Assembly (NCBI RefSeq): GCF_003121625.1
Contig: NZ_QDDJ01000017.1
Location: forward strand, 62,001 to 126,000
Source of the DNA: Ornithinimicrobium cavernae
GTDB lineage: Bacteria > Actinomycetota > Actinomycetes > Actinomycetales > Dermatophilaceae
Direction: 5' to 3'
Length of the DNA: 64,000 nt
Part shown: positions 8,498-16,769 of the stretch, piece by piece
How the letters are laid out: every line of letters begins with the position of its first letter
Numbering within the stretch: position 1 is the stretch's first letter
The notes under the pieces: generated by a model
The model's database searches: none
What the model was told of the DNA's origin: nothing
Seen by the model: only the letters and a program-made list of their open reading frames with translations
Made by a program: the position numbers and the translations under genes

Positions 8498-10825
8498 TCA
8501 GGACAGCCGCAGCCAGCGCCGCACGATCGAGCGGATGTAGTGGACACCACTGCGCGGGAAGAGCTTTGCGCTGAGGCGGATGTTCCACGGCAGCTTCGCC
8601 GACACCGCGTCGAGCACCCGCATGATGTCGGTGTGCATCGTGGAGTCGTCGGTGTCCGCGGTGCGCACGGTCGGCGCGTAGCGGGCGCGCTCCAGCGTCG
8701 CGGTGGCCCGGCCGAGGGCCTCGCCGGCCGGACGGTCCAGGCGCGCCTGCGTCTCGTAGTGGCTGCCCATCTCGCGCGGGCTCTTGTCCGGCGGCGGGTT
8801 GATGCCGTAGTCCTCCAGGGAGCGTTTGAGCAGCTCCCACTGTCCCTCGATCCGCTCCTGCGGCGTGGCGGCATGGCGCAGCACCGCCTCCCGGTGGCGG
8901 CGCCCGGCAACGGCGACGGCTGCCATGATGAGGGCGATCCCGATGACCACCAGCAGCGCGCGCACCAGGATCGGCCCGGCGTCGCGGAGCGCGTCGACGG
9001 TGGTGTCCCACCAGCCGTCCTCCTCGGCGGAGCCGGTCGGCTCCTGCGTCGGCACGCCCGTCGGGGTCGCCGACTCACCCAGGGTGGGGTCCGCCTCCGC
9101 GGTCGACGTGTCCAGCTGGGTGTAGGACGGCGGGGGACCGGTGCGCACACCGGGGGTCGGCTCGAAGCGGACCCAGCCCATCCCGTCGATCCACAGCTCC
9201 GGCCACGTGTGGGCCAGGGAGGCAATGATGGTATACGACCCGTTGGGCTGGCGCTCCCCGGGAAGGAAACCGAGCGCCATACGGGCCGGGATGCCCTGGT
9301 GACGGGCCATCATCACCATCGCCGTGGCGAACTGCACGCAGTAGCCCTGCTGCGTCACGAGGAAGTGCTCGATCGGCTGGCTGTCGCTGGGGCCGGGGGC
9401 CAGCTCCAGGGAGTAGGTGTAGAGCCCGCTGCGGAAGTGCTGCTGCAGCAGGGAGGCGACCTCCAGGTCGTTCGTCGCCTCGCCCACGATCTGGTCGCTG
9501 AGCTGGCCGTAGGTCTCCCGCCCGTTCGGTGAGGGCTGGAGGTACTGCTCGAACTGCTGCGGGTCGGCCTCGACGTCGCCGATGCCCTCGGGGAGGTCGG
9601 CGGCACCGTCCGGCGCGACGCGCACATAGGTCACGTCGTAGGTGTCCACGGGGTCGTTCACCCGCACGGCGGCGGTGGCCGGGTCCCAGCGCATCTCCGT
9701 GTCGGCGGTGACCTCGGCGACGGGACTCGGCACGGCCAGGCTGGGTGCACGCACGTTGTTGCTCAGCACCGACAGCTCGGCGCGCTCCCGGACCACGGCC
9801 TCGTCGACACCGGGCAGGGCGGTGCCCGGGTTGGGCGCCAGGCGCCCCTGCACGGCCTCGGTCGGGTCGTACTCGGGGGAGAGCCAGCGCTCGCCGTCGA
9901 AGACGTGGGACGCGGTGACCCGCAACGGCTCCTGCGGCATGGTCTGGGTGCGGTAGCGCAGCACCGGCTCGGTGGACTGGTTGTTGAGGTCGGCCGTGAC
10001 ATCCATCGTCTCGGTGAAGCTCACCTGCCCACCGGTGTCACCGACGGAGCGGCCGTCGGCGTTGCGCGCGAGCCCCTCGGCGAAGAAGGTCGGCGGCAGG
10101 TGCGGCAGCACGGAGGCGGCCACGAGCGCGCCCAGCACGGTGACGACGGCCAGGACCCGGGCCGTGCGCCGGTGCCCGGTCGGCCCGAACGATACGTCGT
10201 GCGAGCCCAGTGACTCCCGCCGGTCCGCCGAGCTCCAGCCGCTGACCAGGCGGTTGCCCTGCTGGGCGACCATGAGCAGCCAGGCCAGCCCGGCGGCGGC
10301 GAAGAACCACGGCTGCATCGCTTCGCCGCTGTTGGACACCGAGACCAGGAAGGCGGCGGCCAGCGGTATGCCGGCAGTCGCCGGAGCGCGGCCGGTCACC
10401 GCGATCGAGTCGACCGAGATCGCGGTGAGGGTCAGGACCGCGACGATGAGGAACTCGACGCCCTCGTTGGTCGGTGCCGGAGCGGCATACGTCTGCAGGG
10501 TGCGCCCGGCCAGCCGCAGCAGCTCGGTCATCCGGTCCAGCGTGTCGGACCAGGGCAGGATGCCGTAGGCGAGCGTGTCCCCGAGGTAGCGCCAGAGCAG
10601 CACGGCGCCGGCCAGGAAGGCCTGCCCGAGCACGACCACCGTCGGGTCGAGGTCCAGGCTGCGCAGCACCGACCCGACCCCCGCGACGAGCAGCACCATC
10701 AGGATGGCTGGGCCGATCCAGCCGCCGCCCTCGAGCAGCTTGCTCAGCGGCCACGCCACCGCCAGGGTGGCCACGGCCGCCAGTGCCGCCTCGGGCCACA
10801 TGCCGCGATCCAGGTTGAAGCTCAT
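8498..10825 (-). CDS. Membrane transglutaminase-like protein (TgpA/DUF3488 type)
   Basis: 775 residues. The N-terminal third has about six to seven membrane segments (DUF3488 part), then a large external part holds the transglutaminase core. Catalytic Cys496 is in GYCVQFATAM and His539 in AHTWPELW. The usual third residue (Asp in FDPT) is Glu in FEPTP. A further membrane segment near 630 and a cytoplasmic tail of about 130 residues follow. It is the last gene of a moxR / DUF58 / transglutaminase operon and overlaps the DUF58 gene by 4 bp. Families of this type are linked to envelope function; the substrate is unknown. Confidence 0.85.
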   Translation of the reverse strand: MSFNLDRGMWPEAALAAVATLAVAWPLSKLLEGGGWIGPAILMVLLVAGVGSVLRSLDLDPTVVVLGQAFLAGAVLLWRYLGDTLAYGILPWSDTLDRMTELLRLAGRTLQTYAAPAPTNEGVEFLIVAVLTLTAISVDSIAVTGRAPATAGIPLAAAFLVSVSNSGEAMQPWFFAAAGLAWLLMVAQQGNRLVSGWSSADRRESLGSHDVSFGPTGHRRTARVLAVVTVLGALVAASVLPHLPPTFFAEGLARNADGRSVGDTGGQVSFTETMDVTADLNNQSTEPVLRYRTQTMPQEPLRVTASHVFDGERWLSPEYDPTEAVQGRLAPNPGTALPGVDEAVVRERAELSVLSNNVRAPSLAVPSPVAEVTADTEMRWDPATAAVRVNDPVDTYDVTYVRVAPDGAADLPEGIGDVEADPQQFEQYLQPSPNGRETYGQLSDQIVGEATNDLEVASLLQQHFRSGLYTYSLELAPGPSDSQPIEHFLVTQQGYCVQFATAMVMMARHQGIPARMALGFLPGERQPNGSYTIIASLAHTWPELWIDGMGWVRFEPTPGVRTGPPPSYTQLDTSTAEADPTLGESATPTGVPTQEPTGSAEEDGWWDTTVDALRDAGPILVRALLVVIGIALIMAAVAVAGRRHREAVLRHAATPQERIEGQWELLKRSLEDYGINPPPDKSPREMGSHYETQARLDRPAGEALGRATATLERARYAPTVRTADTDDSTMHTDIMRVLDAVSAKLPWNIRLSAKLFPRSGVHYIRSIVRRWLRLS

Positions 10826-12081
10826 GCGAGCACCCCCGTGCGGCGGGTGGCGCGCAGCTGCTCCCAGGCGCCGGGGACCGAGTGCTCGGGGCCGACCAGC
10901 ACGGTCTGCCAGCCGGCCTGGGTGAGCAGCGCGGTGTGGGCGCCGGCGGTGGCGCGGTCCCGGTCATTGGAGCCCCCGCCGGTGAAGGCCGCCGGGTCGA
11001 GCACCATCGCCATCGCGGCCGACCCCGGCTCGCGCACGGCGGCCAGGTTGCGCAGCTCGGCCTCGTCGTGGGCGACGACGACCGAGATGAGCAGCACGCC
11101 GCCGGAGGTGAAGCTGTGGGCGGCGGCCGCGAGCGGCTCCATGCTCGAGTCCTGGTCGGGGTGGGCCCGGGCCAGGACGGCCAGTGCCTCGTCGAGGCCG
11201 ATCTGCACGCTCGCGGACCCGTCCTCGACGGTGCGGTGGGTCAGCAGGTGGATGACGAACCCGTCCTTGATCAGGTGGCGGGCGAGCGAGGCGACGGCGC
11301 TGACCGCCCACTCGAAGGAGGCCTGGTAGCCGGAGCCGGGATAGGCCCGGGACCGGCAGTCCAGCAGCAGCACCGCCCGGCGCCGGGCGGGCCGGTCCTC
11401 CTGGCGGACCATGATCTCGCCGCGGTGCGCGGTGGCCGGCCAGTGCACGCGGCGCAGCTCGTCACCGTCGCGGTACTGGCGGATCGACACGTCGTCCTCG
11501 CCGTGCAGGGAGACCATCTGCGGCAGCTCGCCCTCGGTGCCACGGCCCTGCCCGGCCACGCGGCGCTGGCCCAGGTCCCAGACGTGCGGCAGGACCAGCA
11601 GTTCCACGGTCGCGGGCAGCTGCAGCGCGACGTGGGTCAGGCCGAACGGGTCGCGCCGGCGCAGCGTGATCGGCCCCACCGGGAACGCGCCGCGGTGGCG
11701 GCTGCGCACCGTGTAGTGCAGCCGCCGCCCCTCGCCCGACACCATCCGGGGGAGGAGGAAGCGTGGGCGGTCCCCGAGCGCGTAGTCGAACTGCTCCTCG
11801 GCGAGGAACAGCGGGGTGGGGCGCCGGCCGACGTTGGTGAACTCGACCTCCACCGTGCCCTGCTGGTCGGGGCTGAGCCGGGCGGGGGTGACCGTGCGGG
11901 TGACCCGCAGGGCCGGCAGGTTGGGCCGCACCAGCAGCAGAGCGAGCAGCGGCAGTATCACCAGCAGCAGCCCGATGCGGGTCACGTCGCGGTAGCCCAG
12001 CACGATCCCGGCCACGGCCACGACGGCCCCCAGACCCAGGAACATCTGTCCCCGACTCGTCAGCACCCCCGGGGCACGCAC
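10822..12081 (-). CDS. DUF58 domain protein
   Basis: 419 residues. Two hydrophobic segments at about 10-50 anchor the protein. A middle beta-rich part follows, and the DUF58 motif region reads LHGEDDVSIRQYRDGDELRRVHW near residues 195-220. A von Willebrand-like fold follows it (LLLDCRS). It is the conserved partner of MoxR ATPases. Start GTG at 12081 has GAGGAG 6 bases upstream, inside the end of moxR's stop context. It overlaps the next gene by 4 bp (ATGA), so translation is coupled. Confidence 0.88.
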   Translation of the reverse strand: MRAPGVLTSRGQMFLGLGAVVAVAGIVLGYRDVTRIGLLLVILPLLALLLVRPNLPALRVTRTVTPARLSPDQQGTVEVEFTNVGRRPTPLFLAEEQFDYALGDRPRFLLPRMVSGEGRRLHYTVRSRHRGAFPVGPITLRRRDPFGLTHVALQLPATVELLVLPHVWDLGQRRVAGQGRGTEGELPQMVSLHGEDDVSIRQYRDGDELRRVHWPATAHRGEIMVRQEDRPARRRAVLLLDCRSRAYPGSGYQASFEWAVSAVASLARHLIKDGFVIHLLTHRTVEDGSASVQIGLDEALAVLARAHPDQDSSMEPLAAAAHSFTSGGVLLISVVVAHDEAELRNLAAVREPGSAAMAMVLDPAAFTGGGSNDRDRATAGAHTALLTQAGWQTVLVGPEHSVPGAWEQLRATRRTGVLA

Positions 12082-12091
12082 GGCACGCTCC

Positions 12092-13066
12092 TCAGCGGCG
12101 CCCGGACGGCACGGGGGTGCGCTGCAGGATGTCGTCGACCACGTCGCCCGTCGTCCGTCCCGTCAGCTGGGCCTCACCGGTGAGCATGAGGCGGTGGGTG
12201 AACACGGCCGGCGCGAGCGCCTGGACGTCCTCGGGCAGCACGTGGTCGCGGCCCGCCAGGGCCGCGTTGGCCCGGGCCGCCCCCAGCAGGTGCAGGCCCG
12301 CGCGGGGCGAGGCACCCAGCCGGAGCGACCCGTGACGCCGGGACGCCGTGACCAGAGCCACGACATACTCCCGGAGTGCCGGAGCCGTGTGCAGCCGGCG
12401 GACCGCCTGGATCTGTCGCTGCACGGTCTCGCCGTCGGTGACGGCCTGCAGGGCGCCGAGCGGGTCGTGGTCCCCGTGGCTCTCCAGCATGGCCAGCTCG
12501 GCGGCACCGGAGGGGTAGCCCATCGAGATGCGCGCCATGAACCGGTCGCGCTGTGCCTCGGGGAGGGGATAGGTGCCCTCCATCTCGATCGGGTTCTGGG
12601 TGGCCATCACCAGGAACGGGCCGGGCAGCGGATAGGTGGTGCCGTCGACGGTCACCTGCCGCTCGGCCATGCACTCCAGGAGCGCGGACTGCGTCTTGGG
12701 GGAGGCCCGGTTGATCTCGTCGCCCACGACGATGTTGGCGAAGATCGCGCCCTTGCGGAACTCGAAGGAGTGCGAGTTCTGGTTGAAGACGTTGACCCCG
12801 GTGATGTCGCTGGGCAGCAGGTCCGGGGTGAACTGGACGCGGCTCACGTCGCAGTCGATCGACTTGGCCAGCGCCTTGGCGAGCATCGTCTTGCCGACGC
12901 CCGGCACGTCCTCGACCAGCAGGTGCCCCTCGGCTAGCAGCACCGTGACCGCGGTGCGCACCACCTCGTCCTTGCCCTCGATCACCGTGCTGATCGCCCG
13001 GTGGATCTCGCTGGCGACCGACTGCACGGTGGCAAGGTCGGGTGCTGCGTCTGCGTTGACGGTCAT
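12092..13066 (-). CDS. MoxR-family AAA+ ATPase
   Basis: 324 residues. Walker A is VPGVGKT near residues 51-57, Walker B is VVGDEINRA, and the sensor 1 region is ATQNPIEMEGTYPLPEAQRDRF, typical of MoxR. It probably acts as a chaperone that assembles or activates the DUF58 and transglutaminase partners. The reading frame stays open far upstream through the 32-bp repeats, but the family's N-terminus and an AGGA site 7-10 bases before the ATG place the start at 13066. Confidence 0.9.
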   Translation of the reverse strand: MTVNADAAPDLATVQSVASEIHRAISTVIEGKDEVVRTAVTVLLAEGHLLVEDVPGVGKTMLAKALAKSIDCDVSRVQFTPDLLPSDITGVNVFNQNSHSFEFRKGAIFANIVVGDEINRASPKTQSALLECMAERQVTVDGTTYPLPGPFLVMATQNPIEMEGTYPLPEAQRDRFMARISMGYPSGAAELAMLESHGDHDPLGALQAVTDGETVQRQIQAVRRLHTAPALREYVVALVTASRRHGSLRLGASPRAGLHLLGAARANAALAGRDHVLPEDVQALAPAVFTHRLMLTGEAQLTGRTTGDVVDDILQRTPVPSGRR

Positions 13067-13165
13067 ATCCGGATCCTGCCTGAGTATCGAGGTGCGTTCA
13101 CGGGTCTTCGGCAAGAGTACGTGGTCGGGGCCCCAGAAGGTTGCGCTGCCGACGCCGCCCCTCCC

Positions 13166-13340
13166 GACCGAGCGCATGGTGACGTGGCCTTTTCCCCGAC
13201 CGAGCGCATGGAGACATGGCTCCTTGCTCGACCGAGCGCATGGTGACGTGGCCCTTTCCCCGACCGAGCGCATGGTGACGTGGCCCTTTCCCCGACCGAG
13301 CGCATGGAGACATGGCTCCTTGCTCGACCGAGCGCATGGT
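13166..13340. repeat. 32-bp tandem repeat array, two alternating types
   Basis: Five full 32-bp units begin at 13166, 13198, 13230, 13262 and 13294, and a sixth, partial one at 13326. Every unit opens with gaccgagcgcatgg. Type A continues tgacgtggccctttcccc and type B continues agacatggctccttgctc, with seven differences between them. The order is A B A A B, then a partial unit. There are no unique spacers, so this is not a CRISPR array. It lies in the 400-bp gap between the moxR operon and the gene at 13466. All three minus-strand frames are open through it. Confidence 0.93.
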
Positions 13341-13465
13341 CCGGTGAGGCATGGGTTCTGGTCGGTGTGCCAGGCTCCTGTGGCCGATGAGTTCGGGACA
13401 CCCGAGTGGTCTGCCCGGCGACAGTGATCACCAGGTCCGCGATGTGGGCGGGGGAGGAGACCGAC

Positions 13466-14098
13466 GTGAACGACCGAGCTGCCACCTGGGAGGCCGTGCA
13501 CCTGGAGCGTCGCCGGCTCGTCGAGGACCTGGAGGAAATCACCGAGGAGCAGTGGCGCACACCGTCGTTGTGCCCCGGCTGGTCGGTGCACGACGTCCTC
13601 GCCCACCTCATCGACTCGGCCACGACCTCGCGGTTGGGTTTCGTGCGCCAGATGGTGACGGCGCGCTTCGACTTCGATCGTGCGAACGCGCACGGAGTGG
13701 CTCGTCACCGGGCCGTCGACCCACGGACAACGCTGGCCGCCTTCTGCGCCGTCACCGACAGCACCCACACGCCGCCGGGTCCCCTGGAGACGCGCCTCGT
13801 CGAGGCCTACGTCCACGGCGAGGACATCCGCCGACCGCTGGGCATCCCGGCCGCCTACCCTCCCGAGCACGTGGCGGCCGCGCTGGCCTACACGGCGCGC
13901 ACCGGCGCGGGTCTGGGAGGCGGCAGGGAGCGGGTCGCCGGTCTCCGGCTGAGCCCCTCGGACCTCGAGCAGGACCTCGGCGAAGGGCCGGTCGTCCGGG
14001 GCAGCGCGATCGCCCTGCTCCTGGCGGCCTCCGGGCGCCCCCTCGAGCCGGTGGAGCTCGCCGGCCCCGGCGCGAGCATCCTCGCTGCGCGGGGCTGA
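13466..14098 (+). CDS. Maleylpyruvate isomerase-family (mycothiol-dependent type) protein
   Basis: 210 residues. The N-terminal DinB-like helical domain shows the family pattern CPGWSVHDVLAHLID with a metal-ligand histidine, followed by R-x-G-F-x-R. A second conserved patch, EAYVHGEDIRRPLG, supplies the further histidine. Members use mycothiol or act as uncharacterised DinB-like proteins in actinobacteria. The start GTG at 13466 is preceded by GGAGGAG at the right distance. An upstream ATG at 13406 has no such site. No operon partner; it precedes the mraZ promoter. The substrate is unknown. Confidence 0.8.
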   Translation: MNDRAATWEAVHLERRRLVEDLEEITEEQWRTPSLCPGWSVHDVLAHLIDSATTSRLGFVRQMVTARFDFDRANAHGVARHRAVDPRTTLAAFCAVTDSTHTPPGPLETRLVEAYVHGEDIRRPLGIPAAYPPEHVAAALAYTARTGAGLGGGRERVAGLRLSPSDLEQDLGEGPVVRGSAIALLLAASGRPLEPVELAGPGASILAARG

Positions 14099-14318
14099 CT
14101 GCCCGGTGCCCACGCCGCGCCACTCGTCGCCGAGCTGAGAGAGGGCGACCTCCACGGGGACGGGTGACTGAGTCGTGGGGTGACTCATTCACCCGTCTTT
14201 CACCCTCGACCGCCTGCGGGGCGTTCGTGGCTCCACCGGCGCCATTTCCCCACTTTCCCCCCACGGCGCTGACCTGCAAAGACGTGTGCGCGAAGTCACA
14301 AATCGCCCTTGTTTGGCG

Positions 14319-14349
14319 TTGACAGTGGAGCAAAGTGGAGTAGTGTGGG
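14319..14349 (+). promoter_or_regulatory. mraZ promoter with three MraZ boxes
   Basis: A -35 TTGACA stands at 14319-14324, and a weak -10 TAGTGT at 14341-14346 after 16 bases. Overlapping it are three direct repeats, GTGGA (14325), GTGGA (14335) and GTGGG (14345), each followed by a 5-base spacer, giving an exact 10-bp period. MraZ of E. coli is known to bind three TGGGN repeats with 5-base spacers upstream of its own operon, so autoregulation here is likely. The boxes occupy the whole core promoter. Confidence 0.85.
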
Positions 14350-14398
14350 GCGCACAGGAGCGTCAGGGAGCCACAGCGGCACGGAAGGGGTGGTCACG

Positions 14399-14830
14399 GT
14401 GTTGCTACTCGGCACCTACTCGCCCCGGCTGGACGACAAGGGTCGGATGTTCCTGCCGGCCAAGTTCCGCGACAAGCTCGCTGGTGGCCTGGTGATGACC
14501 CGGGGGCAGGAGCGCTGCCTCTACGTCTACCCGATGGCCGAGTTCGAGAAGGTCGCCGAGCAGTGGCAGAACGGCCCCACCACCAACGCCGGAGTGCGCG
14601 CCTACCAGCGACTTCTCCTGTCCGGGGCCTCTGACGAGATCCCCGACAAGCAGGGGCGGGTGACCGTGCCGGCGATCCTGCGGGAGTACGCCGGGCTCAC
14701 CCACGAGTGCACCGTCATCGGCTCCGGCAACCGGATCGAGATCTGGGACGCGCAGGCCTGGGAGGCCTACGTCGCCGAGCACGAGGACGGCTTCGCCAAC
14801 CAGAGCGAGGAGGTGGTCCCGGGCCTGTGA
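14399..14830 (+). CDS. mraZ: Transcriptional regulator MraZ
   Basis: 143 residues, the usual actinobacterial length. Two SpoVT/AbrB-like halves carry the DxKGR motifs LDDKGRMFLPAKFR (near residue 10) and PDKQGRVTVPAILR (near 90). It forms ring-shaped oligomers that bind the repeat boxes just upstream and control the division cluster. GTG at 14399 was chosen since GGAAGGGG precedes it by about 8 bases and the protein then begins next to the conserved LGTYSPRL. It is separated from rsmH by an unusual 390-bp gap. Confidence 0.95.
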   Translation: MLLLGTYSPRLDDKGRMFLPAKFRDKLAGGLVMTRGQERCLYVYPMAEFEKVAEQWQNGPTTNAGVRAYQRLLLSGASDEIPDKQGRVTVPAILREYAGLTHECTVIGSGNRIEIWDAQAWEAYVAEHEDGFANQSEEVVPGL

Positions 14831-15220
14831 CGGCCCCTCCACTTCGCTCCACTCCACCTCACCCCACCCAGCCGCTCCACTCCGCACCACCGCACCGACC
14901 AACAGACCACCACCGACCGACAGACCACCGGGCCCACGCCCTGACACCTGGTCTCCAGCCGCACCGCCTGCACCCGACTCGACTTCCCCCGAGCCGGGCG
15001 CACCACGAGAAGGATCCCGACTCCACTTCCCCGGAGCCGGGCAGACCACTCGGGCGGCGCGGAGGGGGACCAGGTCCCAGGGCCAGCAGGAAACGGCGCC
15101 GAACCGGCGCTGGGACCACCACCCCACCACTTCACATCGCACCACCGACCACCGACCACCGACAGACCGCACCGCCACGACAGACCGGCACCACGGCATA
15201 CGACAGGAAAGGAGCAAACG
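14831..15220 (+). promoter_or_regulatory. 390-bp C-rich untranslated leader between mraZ and rsmH
   Basis: No convincing gene. The plus strand is strikingly rich in C and A and poor in T (for example runs of caccgaccgacagaccacc-like words at 14880-14935 and 15120-15180). That is the composition expected of a Rho-loading (rut) stretch. A 34-bp near-duplicate occurs at 14973-15006 and 15016-15049. A compound hairpin region lies at 15073-15117 (ggtcccag with ctgggacc; inner gcgccg with cggcgc). A strong AGGAG site for rsmH ends the stretch. It may be an attenuator or carry a promoter for the rest of the cluster. Confidence 0.5.
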
Positions 15221-16273
15221 ATGCAGCAGCGGCCCACCGCCGAGCGGCACACCCCCGTGCTGCGCGACCGCATCGTCGAGCTCCTCACCCCCGCGCTGCA
15301 GCGCGAGGGCTCGGTCTATGTCGACGGCACCCTCGGCATGGGCGGTCACACGGAGGCGATCCTCACCGCCTGCCCGCAGGCCACGGCGATCGGCATCGAC
15401 CGGGACACCGAGGCGCTGACCCTGGCGGGCGAGCGCCTCGCCGGTTTCGGGGAGCGGTTCGTGCCGGTGCACGCGGTCTACGACGAGATCCCGGAGGCGC
15501 TGGCCGCCCGCGGGATCCGCGAGGCGCACGCGATCCTGTTCGACCTGGGCGTCTCCTCGCTGCAGCTCGACGAACCCGAGCGCGGCTTCGCCTACCGGAT
15601 GGACGCGCCGCTGGACATGCGGATGGACCAGTCGACCGGACAGACGGCCGCGGACGTCCTCAACACCTACGACGTCCGCGAGCTCGAGGTCATCCTGCGC
15701 GACTTCGGCGAGGAGCGGTTCGCCCGCAAGATCGCCCGCGCCGTCGTCGCCGAGCGCGACAAGGAGCCGTTCACCACCTCCGGTCGCCTGGTCCAGCTGC
15801 TCCACGATGTCGTGCCGGCCGCCTCGCAGCGCTCGGGCGGGCACCCGGCCAAGCGGACCTTCCAGGCGCTGCGGATCGAGGTCAACGCCGAGCTGTCCGT
15901 CTGGGCCGACGCGCTGCCGGCCGCGCTCGACCTGCTGCCGGTCGGCGGCCGGATCGCGGTCCTGTCCTACCACTCCCTCGAGGACCGGATCACCAAGCGC
16001 GGCCTGGCGCTGGGCGCGACCAGCTCCGCCCCGCCGGACCTGCCCGTCGAGCTCCCCGAGCACCAGCCCTGGCTCAAGCTGCTCACCCGCGGCGCCGAGG
16101 TCGCGGGGGAGCAGGAGCGAGCCGACAACCCGCGGGCCGCCTCCGTGCGGCTGCGGGCAGCCGAACGCACGCGTTCCAATCCTCCCCAAAAACGCGGGAA
16201 ACCCGATCCAAACCTCCCCAAAAAATGGGGGAAGACGACCCAGACCGCTCCGAAGAAGGGGGAAACCCGATGA
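15221..16273 (+). CDS. rsmH: 16S rRNA (cytosine-1402-N4) methyltransferase RsmH
   Basis: 350 residues. The SAM-binding start [13 protein letters not shown] and [14 protein letters not shown] is followed by the family patches [28 protein letters not shown] and SYHSLEDRI. It methylates C1402 of 16S rRNA. The last 35 residues after AAERTR are unusual: three short basic repeats of the kind PPQKRGKP / LPKKWGKT / APKKGETR, encoded by an A-rich stretch, that look like an added tail. ATG follows AAAGGAG. It overlaps ftsL by 4 bp (ATGA). Confidence 0.95.
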   Translation: MQQRPTAERHTPVLRDRIVELLTPALQREGSVYVDGTLGMGGHTEAILTACPQATAIGIDRDTEALTLAGERLAGFGERFVPVHAVYDEIPEALAARGIREAHAILFDLGVSSLQLDEPERGFAYRMDAPLDMRMDQSTGQTAADVLNTYDVRELEVILRDFGEERFARKIARAVVAERDKEPFTTSGRLVQLLHDVVPAASQRSGGHPAKRTFQALRIEVNAELSVWADALPAALDLLPVGGRIAVLSYHSLEDRITKRGLALGATSSAPPDLPVELPEHQPWLKLLTRGAEVAGEQERADNPRAASVRLRAAERTRSNPPQKRGKPDPNLPKKWGKTTQTAPKKGETR

Positions 16274-16764
16274 GCCAGATGACCATCGCCCGCGCAACGC
16301 GGCCGGCACGGGCGCGCACCGCGCCGCAGCGGCCCACGCTGCGGGTCGTCGACGCCTCGCCCAAGGTGCAGAGCCACACAGGGTTCGTCGTCCTGTGTCT
16401 CGCCCTGGTCGTCGGCGGGCTGCTCAGCGCGCTGCTGCTCAACACGGCGCGGGCGGAGAGCTCCTTCACCCTCTCGGACCTGCGCGCCGAGCAGACGCGC
16501 CTGCACGACACCCGGATCACCCTGGAGGCCGAGCTGTCCCAGGCGCGCTCCCCGGAGACCCTCGCCACGGCCGCGACGGACCTGGGCCTGGTGCCCTCGC
16601 CGTCCACGGCCGTCCTGCGCCTGTCCGACAACCAGGTCCTCGGCGTGGCGGCCCAGGTGGACCCCACCGACAGCTTTACCGTGGTCACGCCGTTCGTGTC
16701 GCAGCTCGAGAGTGACGCCGAGCGCGTCGAGTCCGCCATCGCAGGAGCCGTCCAGGGAGGTTGA
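16270..16764 (+). CDS. ftsL: Cell division protein FtsL
   Basis: 164 residues. A basic cytoplasmic part (about 1-40) is followed by one membrane helix (about 41-62, [19 protein letters not shown]) and an extracellular leucine-zipper-like helix, then a tail. This topology, the size and its place between rsmH and ftsI identify FtsL, which forms a complex with FtsQ and DivIC and activates FtsW/FtsI. Sequence identity of FtsL is always low, so position is the main evidence. Confidence 0.85.
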   Translation: MSQMTIARATRPARARTAPQRPTLRVVDASPKVQSHTGFVVLCLALVVGGLLSALLLNTARAESSFTLSDLRAEQTRLHDTRITLEAELSQARSPETLATAATDLGLVPSPSTAVLRLSDNQVLGVAAQVDPTDSFTVVTPFVSQLESDAERVESAIAGAVQGG

Positions 16765-16769
16765 GGAGC

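Noticed and set aside
13166-13340. CRISPR array
   Set aside because: Units follow each other directly with no unique spacers, and no cas genes are near.
13067-14188. Long upstream extension of the moxR reading frame through the repeat array
   Set aside because: The repeat unit has no stops in any minus frame, which keeps the frame open by chance. The encoded text is repetitive, unlike the family, and a good ribosome site supports the ATG at 13066.
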